Assembly: GCF_001310225.1 (NCBI RefSeq)
Contig: NZ_CP012898.1
Coordinates: 3,213,501-3,277,500, forward strand
Source of the DNA: Pseudalgibacter alginicilyticus
Lineage (GTDB): Bacteria > Bacteroidota > Bacteroidia > Flavobacteriales > Flavobacteriaceae
DNA length: 64,000 bases
Direction: 5' to 3'
This document shows positions 34,335 through 43,842 of the stretch, piece after piece (the stretch's first letter is position 1; each line of letters begins with the position of its first letter). Under the pieces are notes generated by a model that was not told the DNA's origin, did no database searches, and saw only the letters and a list, made by a program, of their open reading frames with translations. Both the position numbers and the translations under genes were made by a program.

Positions 34335-34772
34335 TTAACCTTTAGAAATGGTGTTGGGTAATTCGTTAATATCGCCATGTTTCCAAGGGAAATAGGTTTG
34401 TAATTGTTCGCCAGCTTTTAAAACTCCATCCAAAAGACCTTGTTTAAATCTACCGTTTTTAAAATGAGATTGTATTACATTTTTTGTGCTATCCCAAAAA
34501 TCTTTAGGTACCACATCATTAATCCCTTTGTCACCATAAATAACAAAAGATTTATCTTCTACGGCAACATAAATCAAAACACCATTTTGTTGTTTTGTAT
34601 TATCCATTTTTAAATAGTGGAAAACTTCTAAAGCACGGTTAAAAGGGTCGGTTTTAGATGTTTTTTCAATGTGTATGCGAATTTCACCAGATGTGTTTTT
34701 TTCAGCTATTCTAATGGCTTCTATGATTTCCTGTTCTTCTTCAGCAGTCAGGAAGTCTTCTATTTTGGACAT
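34335..34772 (-). CDS. TPM domain protein, cytoplasmic form
   Basis: A 145-residue protein that is essentially a single TPM domain: FLTAEEEQEIIEAIRIAEKN, SGEIRIHIEK, NGVLIYVAVEDKSFVIYGDK, GINDVVPKDFWDS and GLLDGVLKAGEQLQTYFPW. It lacks a signal peptide, unlike its downstream partner. It is 8 nt downstream of lemA and 7 nt upstream of the other TPM gene, so all three form an operon. LemA-TPM-TPM triplets are common in Bacteroidota; function unresolved. Confidence 0.85.
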   Translation of the reverse strand: MSKIEDFLTAEEEQEIIEAIRIAEKNTSGEIRIHIEKTSKTDPFNRALEVFHYLKMDNTKQQNGVLIYVAVEDKSFVIYGDKGINDVVPKDFWDSTKNVIQSHFKNGRFKQGLLDGVLKAGEQLQTYFPWKHGDINELPNTISKG

Positions 34773-34780
34773 GGTTTTCT

Positions 34781-35377
34781 TTAATTGAAATCGAATTCTA
34801 CATTAACAGGTTGGTCAGCACCAACTTCCGCATCAAAATACGGTTTGTCGTCAAAATTTAAAATGCCCGCAAGTAACGAGTTAGGAAATGTTTTAACGTG
34901 TACATTATAAGGTTTTATAGCTTCGTTGTAACGTGTTCTTGCTGTTTGGATAGTATTTTCCGTACTGGTCAACTCATCCTGTAATTTCAAAAAGTTTTGA
35001 TTGGCTTTTAGGTCTGGATAACGTTCTACAGTAACTAACAAGCTTTTTAAAGCACCACTTAAACCTCCTTGAACTTGGTTGTATTGGGCTAATTGCTCTG
35101 GAGTTACGTTAGCAGGATCAATAGAGATAGAAGTTGCTTTTGCTCGGGCATTTATAACCGCTTCTAAAGTGCTTTTTTCAAAATCTGCAGCACCTTTAAC
35201 CGTATTTACTAAATTTCCAATAAGATCATTTCTACGCTGATAGGATGTTTGTACATTTCCCCAAGCTTCACCTACATTTTCATTTAGATTTACAGCTGTA
35301 TTGTTAAATCCTTTTCCCCAAGAATATAGACCAAATATTAGTATTCCGATGATAATTAATGGTAACCATTTTTTCAT
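34781..35377 (-). CDS. LemA family protein
   Basis: A 198-residue membrane protein with one N-terminal anchor (LPLIIIGILIFGLYSWG) and a coiled helical outer domain. Hallmarks are the NVGEAWGNVQTSYQRRNDLI segment and LKANQNFLKLQDELTSTENT, followed by ARTRYNEAIKPYN and FPNSLLAGI. LemA proteins project a helical bundle across the membrane; their cellular role is unknown. It leads the LemA-TPM-TPM group. An 80-nt gap separates it from the MerR-type gene, so cotranscription with that gene is possible but unproven. Confidence 0.92.
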   Translation of the reverse strand: MKKWLPLIIIGILIFGLYSWGKGFNNTAVNLNENVGEAWGNVQTSYQRRNDLIGNLVNTVKGAADFEKSTLEAVINARAKATSISIDPANVTPEQLAQYNQVQGGLSGALKSLLVTVERYPDLKANQNFLKLQDELTSTENTIQTARTRYNEAIKPYNVHVKTFPNSLLAGILNFDDKPYFDAEVGADQPVNVEFDFN

Positions 35378-35456
35378 AATGACTTTTCTTTTTAAATGTG
35401 TTAGTGTTTTATTTGGATGTTGTAACTGTTTATTAGTTGAGTTAATGATTAAAATG

Positions 35457-35786
35457 TTACAACTGATCTTTAATTTTAATTAATTGGTTTTTTATATTTT
35501 CTAATTTATCTATAATATCAAAATTTGAAAGTGTTTCTTTTTTGTCTTCTTTTAAATGAATTTTGGCACCTTCTAAAGTAAAACCACGTTCTTTAACTAA
35601 ATGGTAGATTAGCTTTAAGTTTTTAATGTCTTCTGGTGTGAATTTCCTGTTGCCTTTGGCATTTTTTTTTGGTTTTAGTGCGTCAAATTCTTTTTCCCAA
35701 AAGCGAATTAAAGAGGTGTTAACACCAAAGGCTTTGGCTACTTCGCCAATACCATAATATCTTTTGTCTGGAAGTTCTATATGCAT
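35457..35786 (-). CDS. MerR family transcriptional regulator
   Basis: A 109-residue regulator with an N-terminal MerR winged helix (YYGIGEVAKAFGVNTSLIRF, FWEKEFDALKPKKNAKGNRK, FTPEDIKNLKLIYHLVKERG) and a short C-terminal coiled coil (IIDKLENIKNQLIKIK) for dimerisation. No effector domain is present. The start codon overlaps the stop of the M23 peptidase gene by one base (TAATG), so the two are coupled. This peptidase-MerR pair is frequent in flavobacteria; its targets are not known. Confidence 0.9.
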   Translation of the reverse strand: MHIELPDKRYYGIGEVAKAFGVNTSLIRFWEKEFDALKPKKNAKGNRKFTPEDIKNLKLIYHLVKERGFTLEGAKIHLKEDKKETLSNFDIIDKLENIKNQLIKIKDQL

Positions 35787-36757
35787 TAATCTAAGGATTG
35801 GTTTTCTAAAGAAGCATGCTCAAGTAATTCATTAAACTCTTCTGCTGTTAAGCTGCCATAGTAAAAATTGATGGGGTTGATGCGACTGCCATCCTTAAAA
35901 ATTTCGTAATGTAAATGTGGGGCTTCAGAACGCCCTGTACTTCCAACAAAACCTATAAGATCACCACGGTTTACTTTTTGGTTTTTCTTAACATTGTATT
36001 TGAATAAATGAGCATATAAGCTTTCGTACCCATAGCCATGATCTATTCTAATATGATTACCATAGCCAGACGCGTTATTATCTGCTCTAGTTACAACACC
36101 ATCACCACTGGCATAAACCGGCGTGCCTCGAGGGGCTGAAAAATCCATACCCCAATGCATTTTTCTTACTTTTGTAAAAGGGTCTGAACGCATGCCGTAT
36201 CCAGATGCCATTCGTTTTAAATCTTCATTTCTAACGGGTTGAATTGCAGGAATAGCGGCTAAAAGTTTTTCTTTTTCTTCAGCTAAAACAGCAATTTCAT
36301 CAAGTGATTTTGACTGTACTACAATCTGTTTTTCAAGAATATCAAGACGCTTGTTACTTTCAATTATCAATTTAGAATTATCAAAACCCTCTAATTCTTT
36401 GTATCTATTTATACCTCCAAAACCAGCTCTTCGTTGTTCCTCAGGAATGGGATTCGCTTCAAAATACACACGGTAAATATTATTGTCTCTTTCTGCTATG
36501 TTTGTTAAAACAGTTTCTGCATGAGCCATTTTTTTATTCAGCAATTCATATTGCAATTGCATGTTTTGAAGTTCTCTTTTTAAGGCTTTTGTTTTAGGAG
36601 ATTCTACATATTGACCTGCTATAAAAACAAACATAAACGCAAATAGAGATGCGGCCAAAATAAACATAAAAGCATACTTAAATGTAGTTCTTTTTTTTCG
36701 TTCTATTTTTCTATAAGAAAGTGTTTCAGAATCGTAATAATATTTTACCTTATTCAT
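35786..36757 (-). CDS. M23 family metallopeptidase (LytM-like), membrane-anchored
   Basis: A 323-residue protein with a basic N-terminal tail, one membrane helix (YAFMFILAASLFAFMFVFIA), a coiled coil (about 55-95 and 130-170) and a C-terminal M23 domain. Zinc ligands are seen as His and Asp in MHWGMDFSAPRG and in the HLHYEI motif of GRSEAPHLHYEIFKDG; the family segments GDGVVTRADNNASGYGNHI and YAHLFKYNVKKNQKVNRGDL are present. The domain looks catalytically complete. It probably cleaves peptidoglycan cross-bridges at the periplasmic face. Divergent from alaS across 210 bp. Confidence 0.92.
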   Translation of the reverse strand: MNKVKYYYDSETLSYRKIERKKRTTFKYAFMFILAASLFAFMFVFIAGQYVESPKTKALKRELQNMQLQYELLNKKMAHAETVLTNIAERDNNIYRVYFEANPIPEEQRRAGFGGINRYKELEGFDNSKLIIESNKRLDILEKQIVVQSKSLDEIAVLAEEKEKLLAAIPAIQPVRNEDLKRMASGYGMRSDPFTKVRKMHWGMDFSAPRGTPVYASGDGVVTRADNNASGYGNHIRIDHGYGYESLYAHLFKYNVKKNQKVNRGDLIGFVGSTGRSEAPHLHYEIFKDGSRINPINFYYGSLTAEEFNELLEHASLENQSLD

Positions 36758-36967
36758 TACTTAAATTATACTATTTTTGCATTCGATTTAGGACGATAAT
36801 CGTCAGTTTTGATAAGCAAACGAACAAACCTACAAAATATTTTCATTATAAATTTAGTAAATCTAAATGATAATAGTTTAAATGAGGTAATTTCGGTTTA
36901 AAATTCAATAGAATTTAGCTTATAATTATAAAAATGAATTAGTTAGAATCAGTTTTTTATTAAGTAA

Positions 36968-39580
36968 ATGAAGTCACAAGATATTAGATTACAATTTTTA
37001 AAGTTTTTCGAAGACAAAAAACATAGTATTGTACCATCAGCTCCTATGGTACTTAAAGATGATCCTACTTTAATGTTTGTAAACTCAGGGATGGCGCCTT
37101 TTAAAGAATATTTTCTAGGAAATGCCCAGCCCAAAAACAATCGCCTTGTAGATAGTCAAAAGTGTTTGCGTGTTTCTGGCAAGCATAATGATTTGGAAGA
37201 AGTTGGATATGATACCTATCATCATACTTTGTTTGAAATGTTGGGGAATTGGAGTTTTGGTGATTATTTTAAAAAAGAGGCTATTGCTTGGGCTTGGGAA
37301 TTGCTAACTGAAGTTTATAAGATAGATAAAGATATTTTATACGTTACTGTTTTTGAGGGTAGTGATGAAGATAAGCTTCCAATGGATAATGAGGCGTATG
37401 ATTTATGGAAAGAATTTGTAGATGAAGACCGTATTTTAAAAGGAAATAAAAAAGATAATTTCTGGGAAATGGGTGATCAAGGACCATGTGGCCCTTGTAG
37501 CGAAATTCATGTAGACATACGTTCTGCTGAAGAAAAAGCAAAGGTTTCAGGAAAAAGTTTGGTAAATAAAGACCATCCTCAAGTGGTAGAAATATGGAAT
37601 TTGGTTTTTATGCAGTACAACCGAAAAGCCAATGGAAGTTTAGAGGTATTGCCAGCTAAACATATTGATACTGGTATGGGATTTGAGCGTTTATGTATGG
37701 TGCTTCAAAATGTGCAATCCAATTACGATACTGATGTTTTTACCCCAATTATAAGAGAGGTTGAAACTATTGCCGATAAAAAGTATGGAAAAGATGAAAA
37801 AGTTGATGTAGCCATTCGTGTGATTTGTGATCATGTTCGTGCGGTAGCATTTTCAATAGCTGATGGACAATTGCCAAGTAATACGGGGGCTGGTTATGTT
37901 ATTAGGCGGATTTTACGACGTGCTGTACGATATGGTTTTACATTCCTTGATAAAAAAGAACCGTTTATATATAGGTTGGTTGAGGTATTGAGCAAAAAAA
38001 TGGGAGAAGCTTTTCCAGAATTGAAATCTCAAAAAGGATTGATTGAAAATGTAATTAAAGAGGAAGAACAATCTTTTTTACGAACCTTAGATCAAGGTTT
38101 AATATTGCTAAATAGAATAGTTGAAGAAACAGAAGGCAAAATTGTTTCTGGAGAAAAAGCTTTTGAATTGTATGATACGTATGGTTTTCCTATAGATTTA
38201 ACGGCATTAATTCTTTCAGAAAAAGGGTTGAAGTTAGATGAAAAAGGTTTTGATGAAGAACTTCAAAAACAAAAAAATCGCTCGCGTGCCGCTAGTGAAA
38301 TGTCAACAGATGACTGGGTAGTTATCAAGGAAGATGCCGTTCAAGAATTTGTTGGTTATGATACATTAGAAGCGCAGGTTAAGTTGGTAAGATACAGAAA
38401 AGTGACTTCCAAAAAAGATGGCGAGATGTATCAGCTTGTATTCAATTTAACTCCTTTTTATCCAGAAGGTGGTGGTCAAATTGGAGATAGAGGTTATTTG
38501 AAAGATTCGCATGGTGATGTGGTTTATATTTTAGATACAAAAAAGGAAAACAATGTTATTATCCATTTTACTAAAAATTTGCCCAGCCATTTAACGGAAT
38601 CTTTTAAAGCAGTTGTAAGTGATGAAAACAGACATTTATCAGCAAGTAACCATACAGCAACTCATTTATTACACCAAGCATTACGTACTATTCTTGGTAC
38701 ACATGTAGAGCAAAAAGGCTCTTTAGTAAAGCCAGAGTCTTTGCGTTTTGATTTTTCGCATTTCTCAAAGGTAACACCTGAACAGTTGGCTGAGATTGAA
38801 GATTTTGTGAATGCACGAATAGAAGGTAAGTTGGCTTTAGAAGAAAACAGAAATGTTCCTATGGAAAAAGCTGTTGAAGACGGAGCGATGGCTTTGTTTG
38901 GAGAAAAATATGGCGATACGGTTCGTACCATTCGTTTTGGTAAATCTATAGAACTTTGTGGTGGTATTCATGTTAAAAATACAGGTGATATTTGGCATTT
39001 TAAAATCATATCAGAAAGTGCTGTTGCGGCAGGGATTAGGCGTATAGAAGCTATTACTAATCAGGCTGTTAAGAATTATTATTTCGAAAATAACCGTGCG
39101 TATTTCGAAATGAAATATTTACTGAATAATGCACAGGAACCTGTAAAGGCGCTTCATAGTTTACAAGAAGAAAATACCAGTCTTAAAAAGCAAATCGAAG
39201 TACTTTTAAAAGATAAAGCTAAAAATATAAAAGGTGAACTTAAAAATGAACTAGAAACCATCAATGGTATTCAGTTTTTAGCTAAGAAATTAGATTTAGA
39301 TGCTTCAGGTATTAAAGATGTCGCTTTTGAATTGGGTCAGCAACACGATAATTTATTTTTACTGTTTGCGGCCGAAAATGAAGGCAAAGCATTGTTATCA
39401 TGTTATATTTCCAAAGAATTGGTAGCTAATAAAGGCTTAAATGCAGGACAAGTAGTTCGAGAACTTGGTAAATACATTCAAGGCGGCGGCGGCGGACAAC
39501 CGTTTTTTGCAACCGCAGGAGGAAAGGATCCAGGAGGTATTGACGAGGCTTTAGGTAAAGCTAAAAGCTATATACTGTAA
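36968..39580 (+). CDS. alaS: alanine--tRNA ligase
   Basis: Alanyl-tRNA synthetase charges tRNA-Ala, for which a gene occurs at 63325. The 870-residue length and all domains are normal: class II catalytic core ([45 protein letters not shown]), tRNA recognition, an editing domain with zinc motif ([12 protein letters not shown] and [12 protein letters not shown]), and a C-terminal oligomerisation region ending in the glycine-rich [18 protein letters not shown]. The start [19 protein letters not shown] matches the family. Expression may continue into the GSCFA gene, only a small hairpin away. Confidence 0.97.
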   Translation: MKSQDIRLQFLKFFEDKKHSIVPSAPMVLKDDPTLMFVNSGMAPFKEYFLGNAQPKNNRLVDSQKCLRVSGKHNDLEEVGYDTYHHTLFEMLGNWSFGDYFKKEAIAWAWELLTEVYKIDKDILYVTVFEGSDEDKLPMDNEAYDLWKEFVDEDRILKGNKKDNFWEMGDQGPCGPCSEIHVDIRSAEEKAKVSGKSLVNKDHPQVVEIWNLVFMQYNRKANGSLEVLPAKHIDTGMGFERLCMVLQNVQSNYDTDVFTPIIREVETIADKKYGKDEKVDVAIRVICDHVRAVAFSIADGQLPSNTGAGYVIRRILRRAVRYGFTFLDKKEPFIYRLVEVLSKKMGEAFPELKSQKGLIENVIKEEEQSFLRTLDQGLILLNRIVEETEGKIVSGEKAFELYDTYGFPIDLTALILSEKGLKLDEKGFDEELQKQKNRSRAASEMSTDDWVVIKEDAVQEFVGYDTLEAQVKLVRYRKVTSKKDGEMYQLVFNLTPFYPEGGGQIGDRGYLKDSHGDVVYILDTKKENNVIIHFTKNLPSHLTESFKAVVSDENRHLSASNHTATHLLHQALRTILGTHVEQKGSLVKPESLRFDFSHFSKVTPEQLAEIEDFVNARIEGKLALEENRNVPMEKAVEDGAMALFGEKYGDTVRTIRFGKSIELCGGIHVKNTGDIWHFKIISESAVAAGIRRIEAITNQAVKNYYFENNRAYFEMKYLLNNAQEPVKALHSLQEENTSLKKQIEVLLKDKAKNIKGELKNELETINGIQFLAKKLDLDASGIKDVAFELGQQHDNLFLLFAAENEGKALLSCYISKELVANKGLNAGQVVRELGKYIQGGGGGQPFFATAGGKDPGGIDEALGKAKSYIL

Positions 39581-39587
39581 CTTTGTT

Positions 39588-39607
39588 ATTCCTGCGTAGG
39601 CAGGAAT
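39588..39607. repeat. short palindromic repeat (REP-like hairpin)
   Basis: ATTCCTGC and GCAGGAAT flank a 4-base loop (GTAG), a perfect 8-bp stem. Similar 'ATTCCTGC...GCAGGAAT' units are scattered in many flavobacterial genomes as I recall. It sits between the alaS stop (39580) and the GSCFA ATG (39613) and has no T-run, so it is not a standard terminator. Confidence 0.7.
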
Positions 39608-39612
39608 CCACT

Positions 39613-40578
39613 ATGAAACTACAAACTCAAATACCATCTAAAAAACAAGAATCTAATATTCTAATAGACTACACCGCTAACGTACTATTATTAGGGTCTT
39701 GTTTTTCAGAAAATATTGGCAAAAAATTAGAGTATTTTAAGTTTAAGTATTTGCAGAACCCGTTTGGTATTTTATTTCATCCAAAGGCGATTGAAACTCT
39801 CATTTCAAATGCTGTAAATGAAAAAGAATTTGCAGAAAAAGATGTTTTTTTTCACAATGAACAGTGGCATTGTTTTGATGCACATTCAGTATTAAGTAAT
39901 GTTTCAAAAAAAGATTTAATAGATCAACTTAATAGTCAAATTGAATTAACAAACCAGCAAATATGCAATGCTACCCATATTATTATTACTTTGGGTACAG
40001 CTTGGGTATATACGTATGTTGAAAGTAAGTTAGTTGTGGCTAATTGTCATAAAGTGCCTCAAAAACAATTTGATAAAGCGTTATTGTCAATTGAAGAGAT
40101 AACAATTTTATTAAAAAATATAGTGGATTTGGTTGCAGGTATCAATAATAAAGCAACCATTATTTTTACAGTCTCTCCAATACGACATTTAAAAGATGGT
40201 TTTGTTGAAAACACACAAAGTAAGGCCCATTTAATTTCAGCCATTCATCAGATGTTAGATAGTAATGGTAAATCTAGCAATGTAGGAGCTTATTTTCCTT
40301 CCTATGAAATCATGATGGACGAATTACGTGATTATCGTTTTTATTCTGAAGATATGATTCATCCCAATCAAACAGCTATCAATTATATATGGGAAATCTT
40401 TAAAGCAGTTTGGATTTCAGAGGATGCTTTAAAAGTCATGAACAACGTAGATATAGTTCAAAAAGGGCTTCAACATAGGCCTTTTAATGAGCATTCTGAA
40501 GCTCATCAACGTTTTCTTGAAAAATTAGAAGTAAAAAAACATCAATTACAGACTCAATTTCCTCATATTAACTTTTAA
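39613..40578 (+). CDS. GSCFA domain protein
   Basis: About 321 residues from the ATG at 39613 (MKLQTQIPSKKQESNILIDY). The family-naming motif appears as LLGSCFSENIGKKLEYFKFK near residue 35, followed by NPFGILFHPKAIETLI, ITLGTAWVY and VSPIRHLKDGF. GSCFA proteins have the GDSL/SGNH-hydrolase-like order of motifs (Ser in GSCFSE, His in DMIHPN), suggesting an esterase or acyltransferase fold; no substrate is known. The frame also opens ten codons earlier at 39583, but that extension is the translated palindromic repeat and is unlikely to be native. Confidence 0.85.
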   Translation: MKLQTQIPSKKQESNILIDYTANVLLLGSCFSENIGKKLEYFKFKYLQNPFGILFHPKAIETLISNAVNEKEFAEKDVFFHNEQWHCFDAHSVLSNVSKKDLIDQLNSQIELTNQQICNATHIIITLGTAWVYTYVESKLVVANCHKVPQKQFDKALLSIEEITILLKNIVDLVAGINNKATIIFTVSPIRHLKDGFVENTQSKAHLISAIHQMLDSNGKSSNVGAYFPSYEIMMDELRDYRFYSEDMIHPNQTAINYIWEIFKAVWISEDALKVMNNVDIVQKGLQHRPFNEHSEAHQRFLEKLEVKKHQLQTQFPHINF

Positions 40579-40763
40579 ATAGTAACTACGATTCTTTTGT
40601 TTTTGTTAATTTATACCTGTTTCAGCTAAGCATTCTTGTTTAATACCACTTTGTAAAAGCTTGTGATTTATAGATTTATATTAATATACGCAATTCTGCG
40701 TATTGATTAGCCCTTGCCATTGTTGCAGTTTTGTAATGCTATTAATTATAAAACAAATTAACA

Positions 40764-41306
40764 ATGAGAAAATTAAAACATTTAGTATTACTATTAACAA
40801 CCATTTTTTTAACAATATTTTCTTCATGCTCTAGTAGTGATGACGGAGGTGATGGTGGAGAAGCTCCTTCAGGATTGCTAATTGCTAATGTAGCAGGTAA
40901 ACCATTTCAGTCTTTTGAGTTGTCATCTTCAGCTACCATTACAACTACGGGTGTTGCTAAAAGTTTAATGATAATTGCTACGAATTCAGATGGACAAGGC
41001 TTTTCAATGACCATTTTTGGGTATGAGGGTGCAGGAACTTATGAGTTTACTGGAGCCAATGTTGCAATAACGAATGTTGCAACTTATTCTGAAACGGATG
41101 TTAATTTAAGTAATCCTATAGCTTCAACCACAGAACTTTGGCAGGCTCCTTATGATGAAACCTTAGCTGGTTCAATATCTATAAGTGAAGAAACTGAGAC
41201 TAAAGTTATTGGAACTTTTAGTTTTAAAGGTAAAAATGTGGGAGGGGATGGATCTATTATGCAAATTACTGAAGGATCTTTCAACCTTAATAAACAAACA
41301 TTTTAA
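40764..41306 (+). CDS. hypothetical lipoprotein (DUF6252-like)
   Basis: A 180-residue lipoprotein with signal HLVLLLTTIFLTIFSSC, a Ser/Asp/Gly-rich linker and a beta-sandwich-like domain (VAGKPFQSFELSSSATI, GFSMTIFGYEGAGTYEF, ISISEETETKVIGTFSFKGK). The last segments, GTFSFKGKN and ITEGSFNLN, are typical of DUF6252-type lipoproteins, which are common in flavobacteria and have no known function. The next gene starts with a nearly identical N-terminus (MRKLKH versus MRKLNQ), and the two leaders both have ACAATGAGAAAATTAAA around the start, hinting at shared ancestry of the start regions or joint regulation. Confidence 0.65.
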   Translation: MRKLKHLVLLLTTIFLTIFSSCSSSDDGGDGGEAPSGLLIANVAGKPFQSFELSSSATITTTGVAKSLMIIATNSDGQGFSMTIFGYEGAGTYEFTGANVAITNVATYSETDVNLSNPIASTTELWQAPYDETLAGSISISEETETKVIGTFSFKGKNVGGDGSIMQITEGSFNLNKQTF

Positions 41307-41381
41307 GATTTAGAAAATGGTGTCTTACTAAGGTGATGTAAGATAAATATCAAATAATTTAACCAAAAGCAAAAATCAACA

Positions 41382-43286
41382 ATGAGAAAATTAAATCAAA
41401 TGGTGTGGCTATTAGTAGCGATTCTAATAATAAACACAACAAATGCTCAAAAGGCAGAAATTCCAAATGTAACTTATAATTTGGGCTCCAACATTAATGA
41501 AATGACATTGACTGTTGGAGGGATATTAGTTGCAGCAACCAATGAGGGTTTGGTTGGTATAGACCCAAATCAAAGTACCCCTGTTTTTACCTTTAACGAT
41601 TTTGGAAAGTTAAAATCAGAGGAAACGCAATTTATACCAGAATCACCATATATAGTAGTGTCACAGGGAGTTGGTTCTCAATTTGCAGGTATTGCTAAAA
41701 CAAAAAGAGCCGTAATTAATTATATAACAGGTAAAGTAATTTTTAATTCTGAAACTGACAATTGGAATCAAATTTACACTTGCAATATTGTATTACCACA
41801 AAATAAATTAGTGGTTAGCGGTATACAAAAAGAAGGTAATAAATTTGAAAAGATGACTGCAAAGGTGGCTGTTTACGATTTAAATACACAAAAGCTCGAT
41901 TATAGTTTCTTTTTGGATAAGCCTGGAAGGGTTGGGGTAGCAAAAGATTTTAGTGTTACGGGTGTGCCACTATTATTAAAAAATATGCTAATTATACCAA
42001 CTGCTCAAGGTTTGATAGCAAAATCTCATAAAGGAGATGATTTATGGGAATGTAAAATAAAAGGAATAAATTGGATGACTTCTGATATTTCTGAAACAGA
42101 AATTTACGGTTTTGAAACGACAACTAATGGAAAAAACACACGTATTCATAAAATAAGTAACCAAGGTGTTGAACTTTGGAAAGATGATAGAAAAGTACAA
42201 GGAAATGTTTCGAACTTTCAAATTTTACCACAAGGAATTGCTGTAGTGAGTGATAAAAGCTCAGGAGGTAGTACAAGTGTTTTTGCTACAAATGATGAAT
42301 CTGAAATAGCTTTTTTAAGTGCAGATTCAGGTGAAGATTTATGGGATAAAGCTCCAAAAACAAAAGGTTGGGTTCAGCATTTTTATGTACAAGATGATGG
42401 TATTTTATTTGGAATTCAACAAGGTGGTATTAATAAAATTTCATTCGAAGGAAAAACTTTGTTTAAAAAGCCATTAAAAACCGGAGAAAATATCATGATG
42501 ATGGCAGAATCTCCACAGGGATTAATATACATTACAAGTGAAGATGCTAATATAGTAGATTTAAAAACAGGAGATCAAGTTTGGAATAAACCATTAAAAT
42601 ATAAAAATTCGGTGGCTGTCGCCTCAACGTTTGATAATGCTAAAAACAGATACTTAATTGCGGCAGATGGTGATGTTTTTGCTATTGATGCTCAAACAGG
42701 AGAGGCTACAGATTTTTCAAAAGTAAAATTTGAAGAAAAAGAAGTTGCTAATACTATGGAAATGAGAAATGGTAATATCTTTTTAAGTTCATCACAAAAT
42801 TTATTGCTTTTAGGAAATGATGGGAAACAAATTTATCATGAATATTATAAATCACCTGGGCAAAGTGGCTTTGTTAAAGTGCTATCTGGGGTTGTGGCGG
42901 TGGCTTCAACAGGCTTAGCAATGGCACACGCTGCAAAAGCTGGTGCAAATAGAACCAATCCTTATGGTAGCTCTAACGATTTAAGTAATTATAACGATTA
43001 TGGTAAAGAATATAAGCGTGCAGCTGATATGTTTGCTTCTATTGGTGATGCTGCTTTTGATGTGATGTCCAAACGTTTTAAAGCTACAGCAGCTACTGAA
43101 AATGCACAATTTATATTAACTAAGTTAAATAGTGGTACAGGGATAGTAAAAGTAAACAAAGATACTGGGAAAGTAGATAAGGAAATTTTACTGAAGGATA
43201 AAAAACCAGAATATCAAGTAGATGAAATTGCAGGGGTTTTGTATTACAAAGCCAATGATAAAACTATCTATGCATACAAGTTATGA
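41382..43286 (+). CDS. secreted PQQ-like beta-propeller protein with a helical insert
   Basis: A 634-residue protein with a signal peptide (MVWLLVAILIINTTNAQ) and repeated propeller-type motifs with Asp-Leu-Trp ends (GDDLWECKI, SGEDLWDKAP, TGDQVWNKPLK, DGDVFAIDAQTGEATDF), fitting the PQQ-binding-like repeat fold. No PQQ ligand set can be assigned. Around residues 500-565 the blades are interrupted by an alanine/glycine-rich, partly hydrophobic stretch (VVAVASTGLAMAHAAKAG ... ADMFASIGDAAFDVMS), and then the last blades follow. It may bind other proteins or polymers at the cell surface; role unknown. It lies 75 nt after the lipoprotein gene. Confidence 0.75.
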   Translation: MRKLNQMVWLLVAILIINTTNAQKAEIPNVTYNLGSNINEMTLTVGGILVAATNEGLVGIDPNQSTPVFTFNDFGKLKSEETQFIPESPYIVVSQGVGSQFAGIAKTKRAVINYITGKVIFNSETDNWNQIYTCNIVLPQNKLVVSGIQKEGNKFEKMTAKVAVYDLNTQKLDYSFFLDKPGRVGVAKDFSVTGVPLLLKNMLIIPTAQGLIAKSHKGDDLWECKIKGINWMTSDISETEIYGFETTTNGKNTRIHKISNQGVELWKDDRKVQGNVSNFQILPQGIAVVSDKSSGGSTSVFATNDESEIAFLSADSGEDLWDKAPKTKGWVQHFYVQDDGILFGIQQGGINKISFEGKTLFKKPLKTGENIMMMAESPQGLIYITSEDANIVDLKTGDQVWNKPLKYKNSVAVASTFDNAKNRYLIAADGDVFAIDAQTGEATDFSKVKFEEKEVANTMEMRNGNIFLSSSQNLLLLGNDGKQIYHEYYKSPGQSGFVKVLSGVVAVASTGLAMAHAAKAGANRTNPYGSSNDLSNYNDYGKEYKRAADMFASIGDAAFDVMSKRFKATAATENAQFILTKLNSGTGIVKVNKDTGKVDKEILLKDKKPEYQVDEIAGVLYYKANDKTIYAYKL

Positions 43287-43431
43287 AAATAAATCTTGTT
43301 GTTGAGATTTGTTTGATTAGGCGTGATATTTAGTTTATTGCGCTTAATCTTTTTTAATAACTCTTAATCGATAATTTAGTTTGTCTAAAACATTTTTCTA
43401 TATATTTAATATGCTATTAATCAGTTCACAT

Positions 43432-43492
43432 AAAAACATCAGTTGCAATATCTGTAAAAGGATTAGCAATTGATGTTTTTTTTTTTTTTTTT
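43432..43492 (+). terminator. terminator with a 17-T tract
   Basis: AAAAACATCAGTTGC (43432-43446) pairs with GCAATTGATGTTTTT (43466-43480), one mismatch, followed by T to 43492 (17 in a row from 43476). It lies about 150 nt after the beta-propeller gene and just before the small membrane protein gene. Confidence 0.65.
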
Positions 43493-43525
43493 AATGTAAA
43501 GTTATTGATTATCATGTAGTTGTTT

Positions 43526-43813
43526 ATGGATATGCAATTTATTTTTAGTGGAGTTATTTATTTATTAATACTTATTTTAAGTTTTTTTATAGCAAGAATA
43601 AGCTTTAATATCTTACAATTAAACAATATGGTTGAGAAGCGTTGCGTATCCTTAAAAAGAGAGATTTATGAAGAAGCGCAAAAACATCAATTTTATGCAA
43701 ATCAAATTTTATTAATTGAAGACCTAAATGAATCACTTTTTAATAGAGTATTTCAAATTACTAAGGACTTTATTTTGATGCAAAAACTTATATTTGGAAA
43801 GCATTTTAATTGA
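43526..43813 (+). CDS. small hypothetical membrane protein
   Basis: A 95-residue protein from the ATG at 43526 (MDMQFIFSGVIYLLILILSF); a TTG at 43520 adds two residues. One N-terminal membrane helix is followed by a charged helical tail (NMVEKRCVSLKREIYEEAQK) likely facing the cytoplasm. No family is recognised. It lies 29 nt before the histidine kinase gene on the same strand and may be cotranscribed with it, possibly as an accessory sensor component (inference from position only). The preceding T17 terminator isolates it from the upstream gene. Confidence 0.5.
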   Translation: MDMQFIFSGVIYLLILILSFFIARISFNILQLNNMVEKRCVSLKREIYEEAQKHQFYANQILLIEDLNESLFNRVFQITKDFILMQKLIFGKHFN

Positions 43814-43842
43814 ATAGCTTCATAGGGCATTAACAAAAAAAT

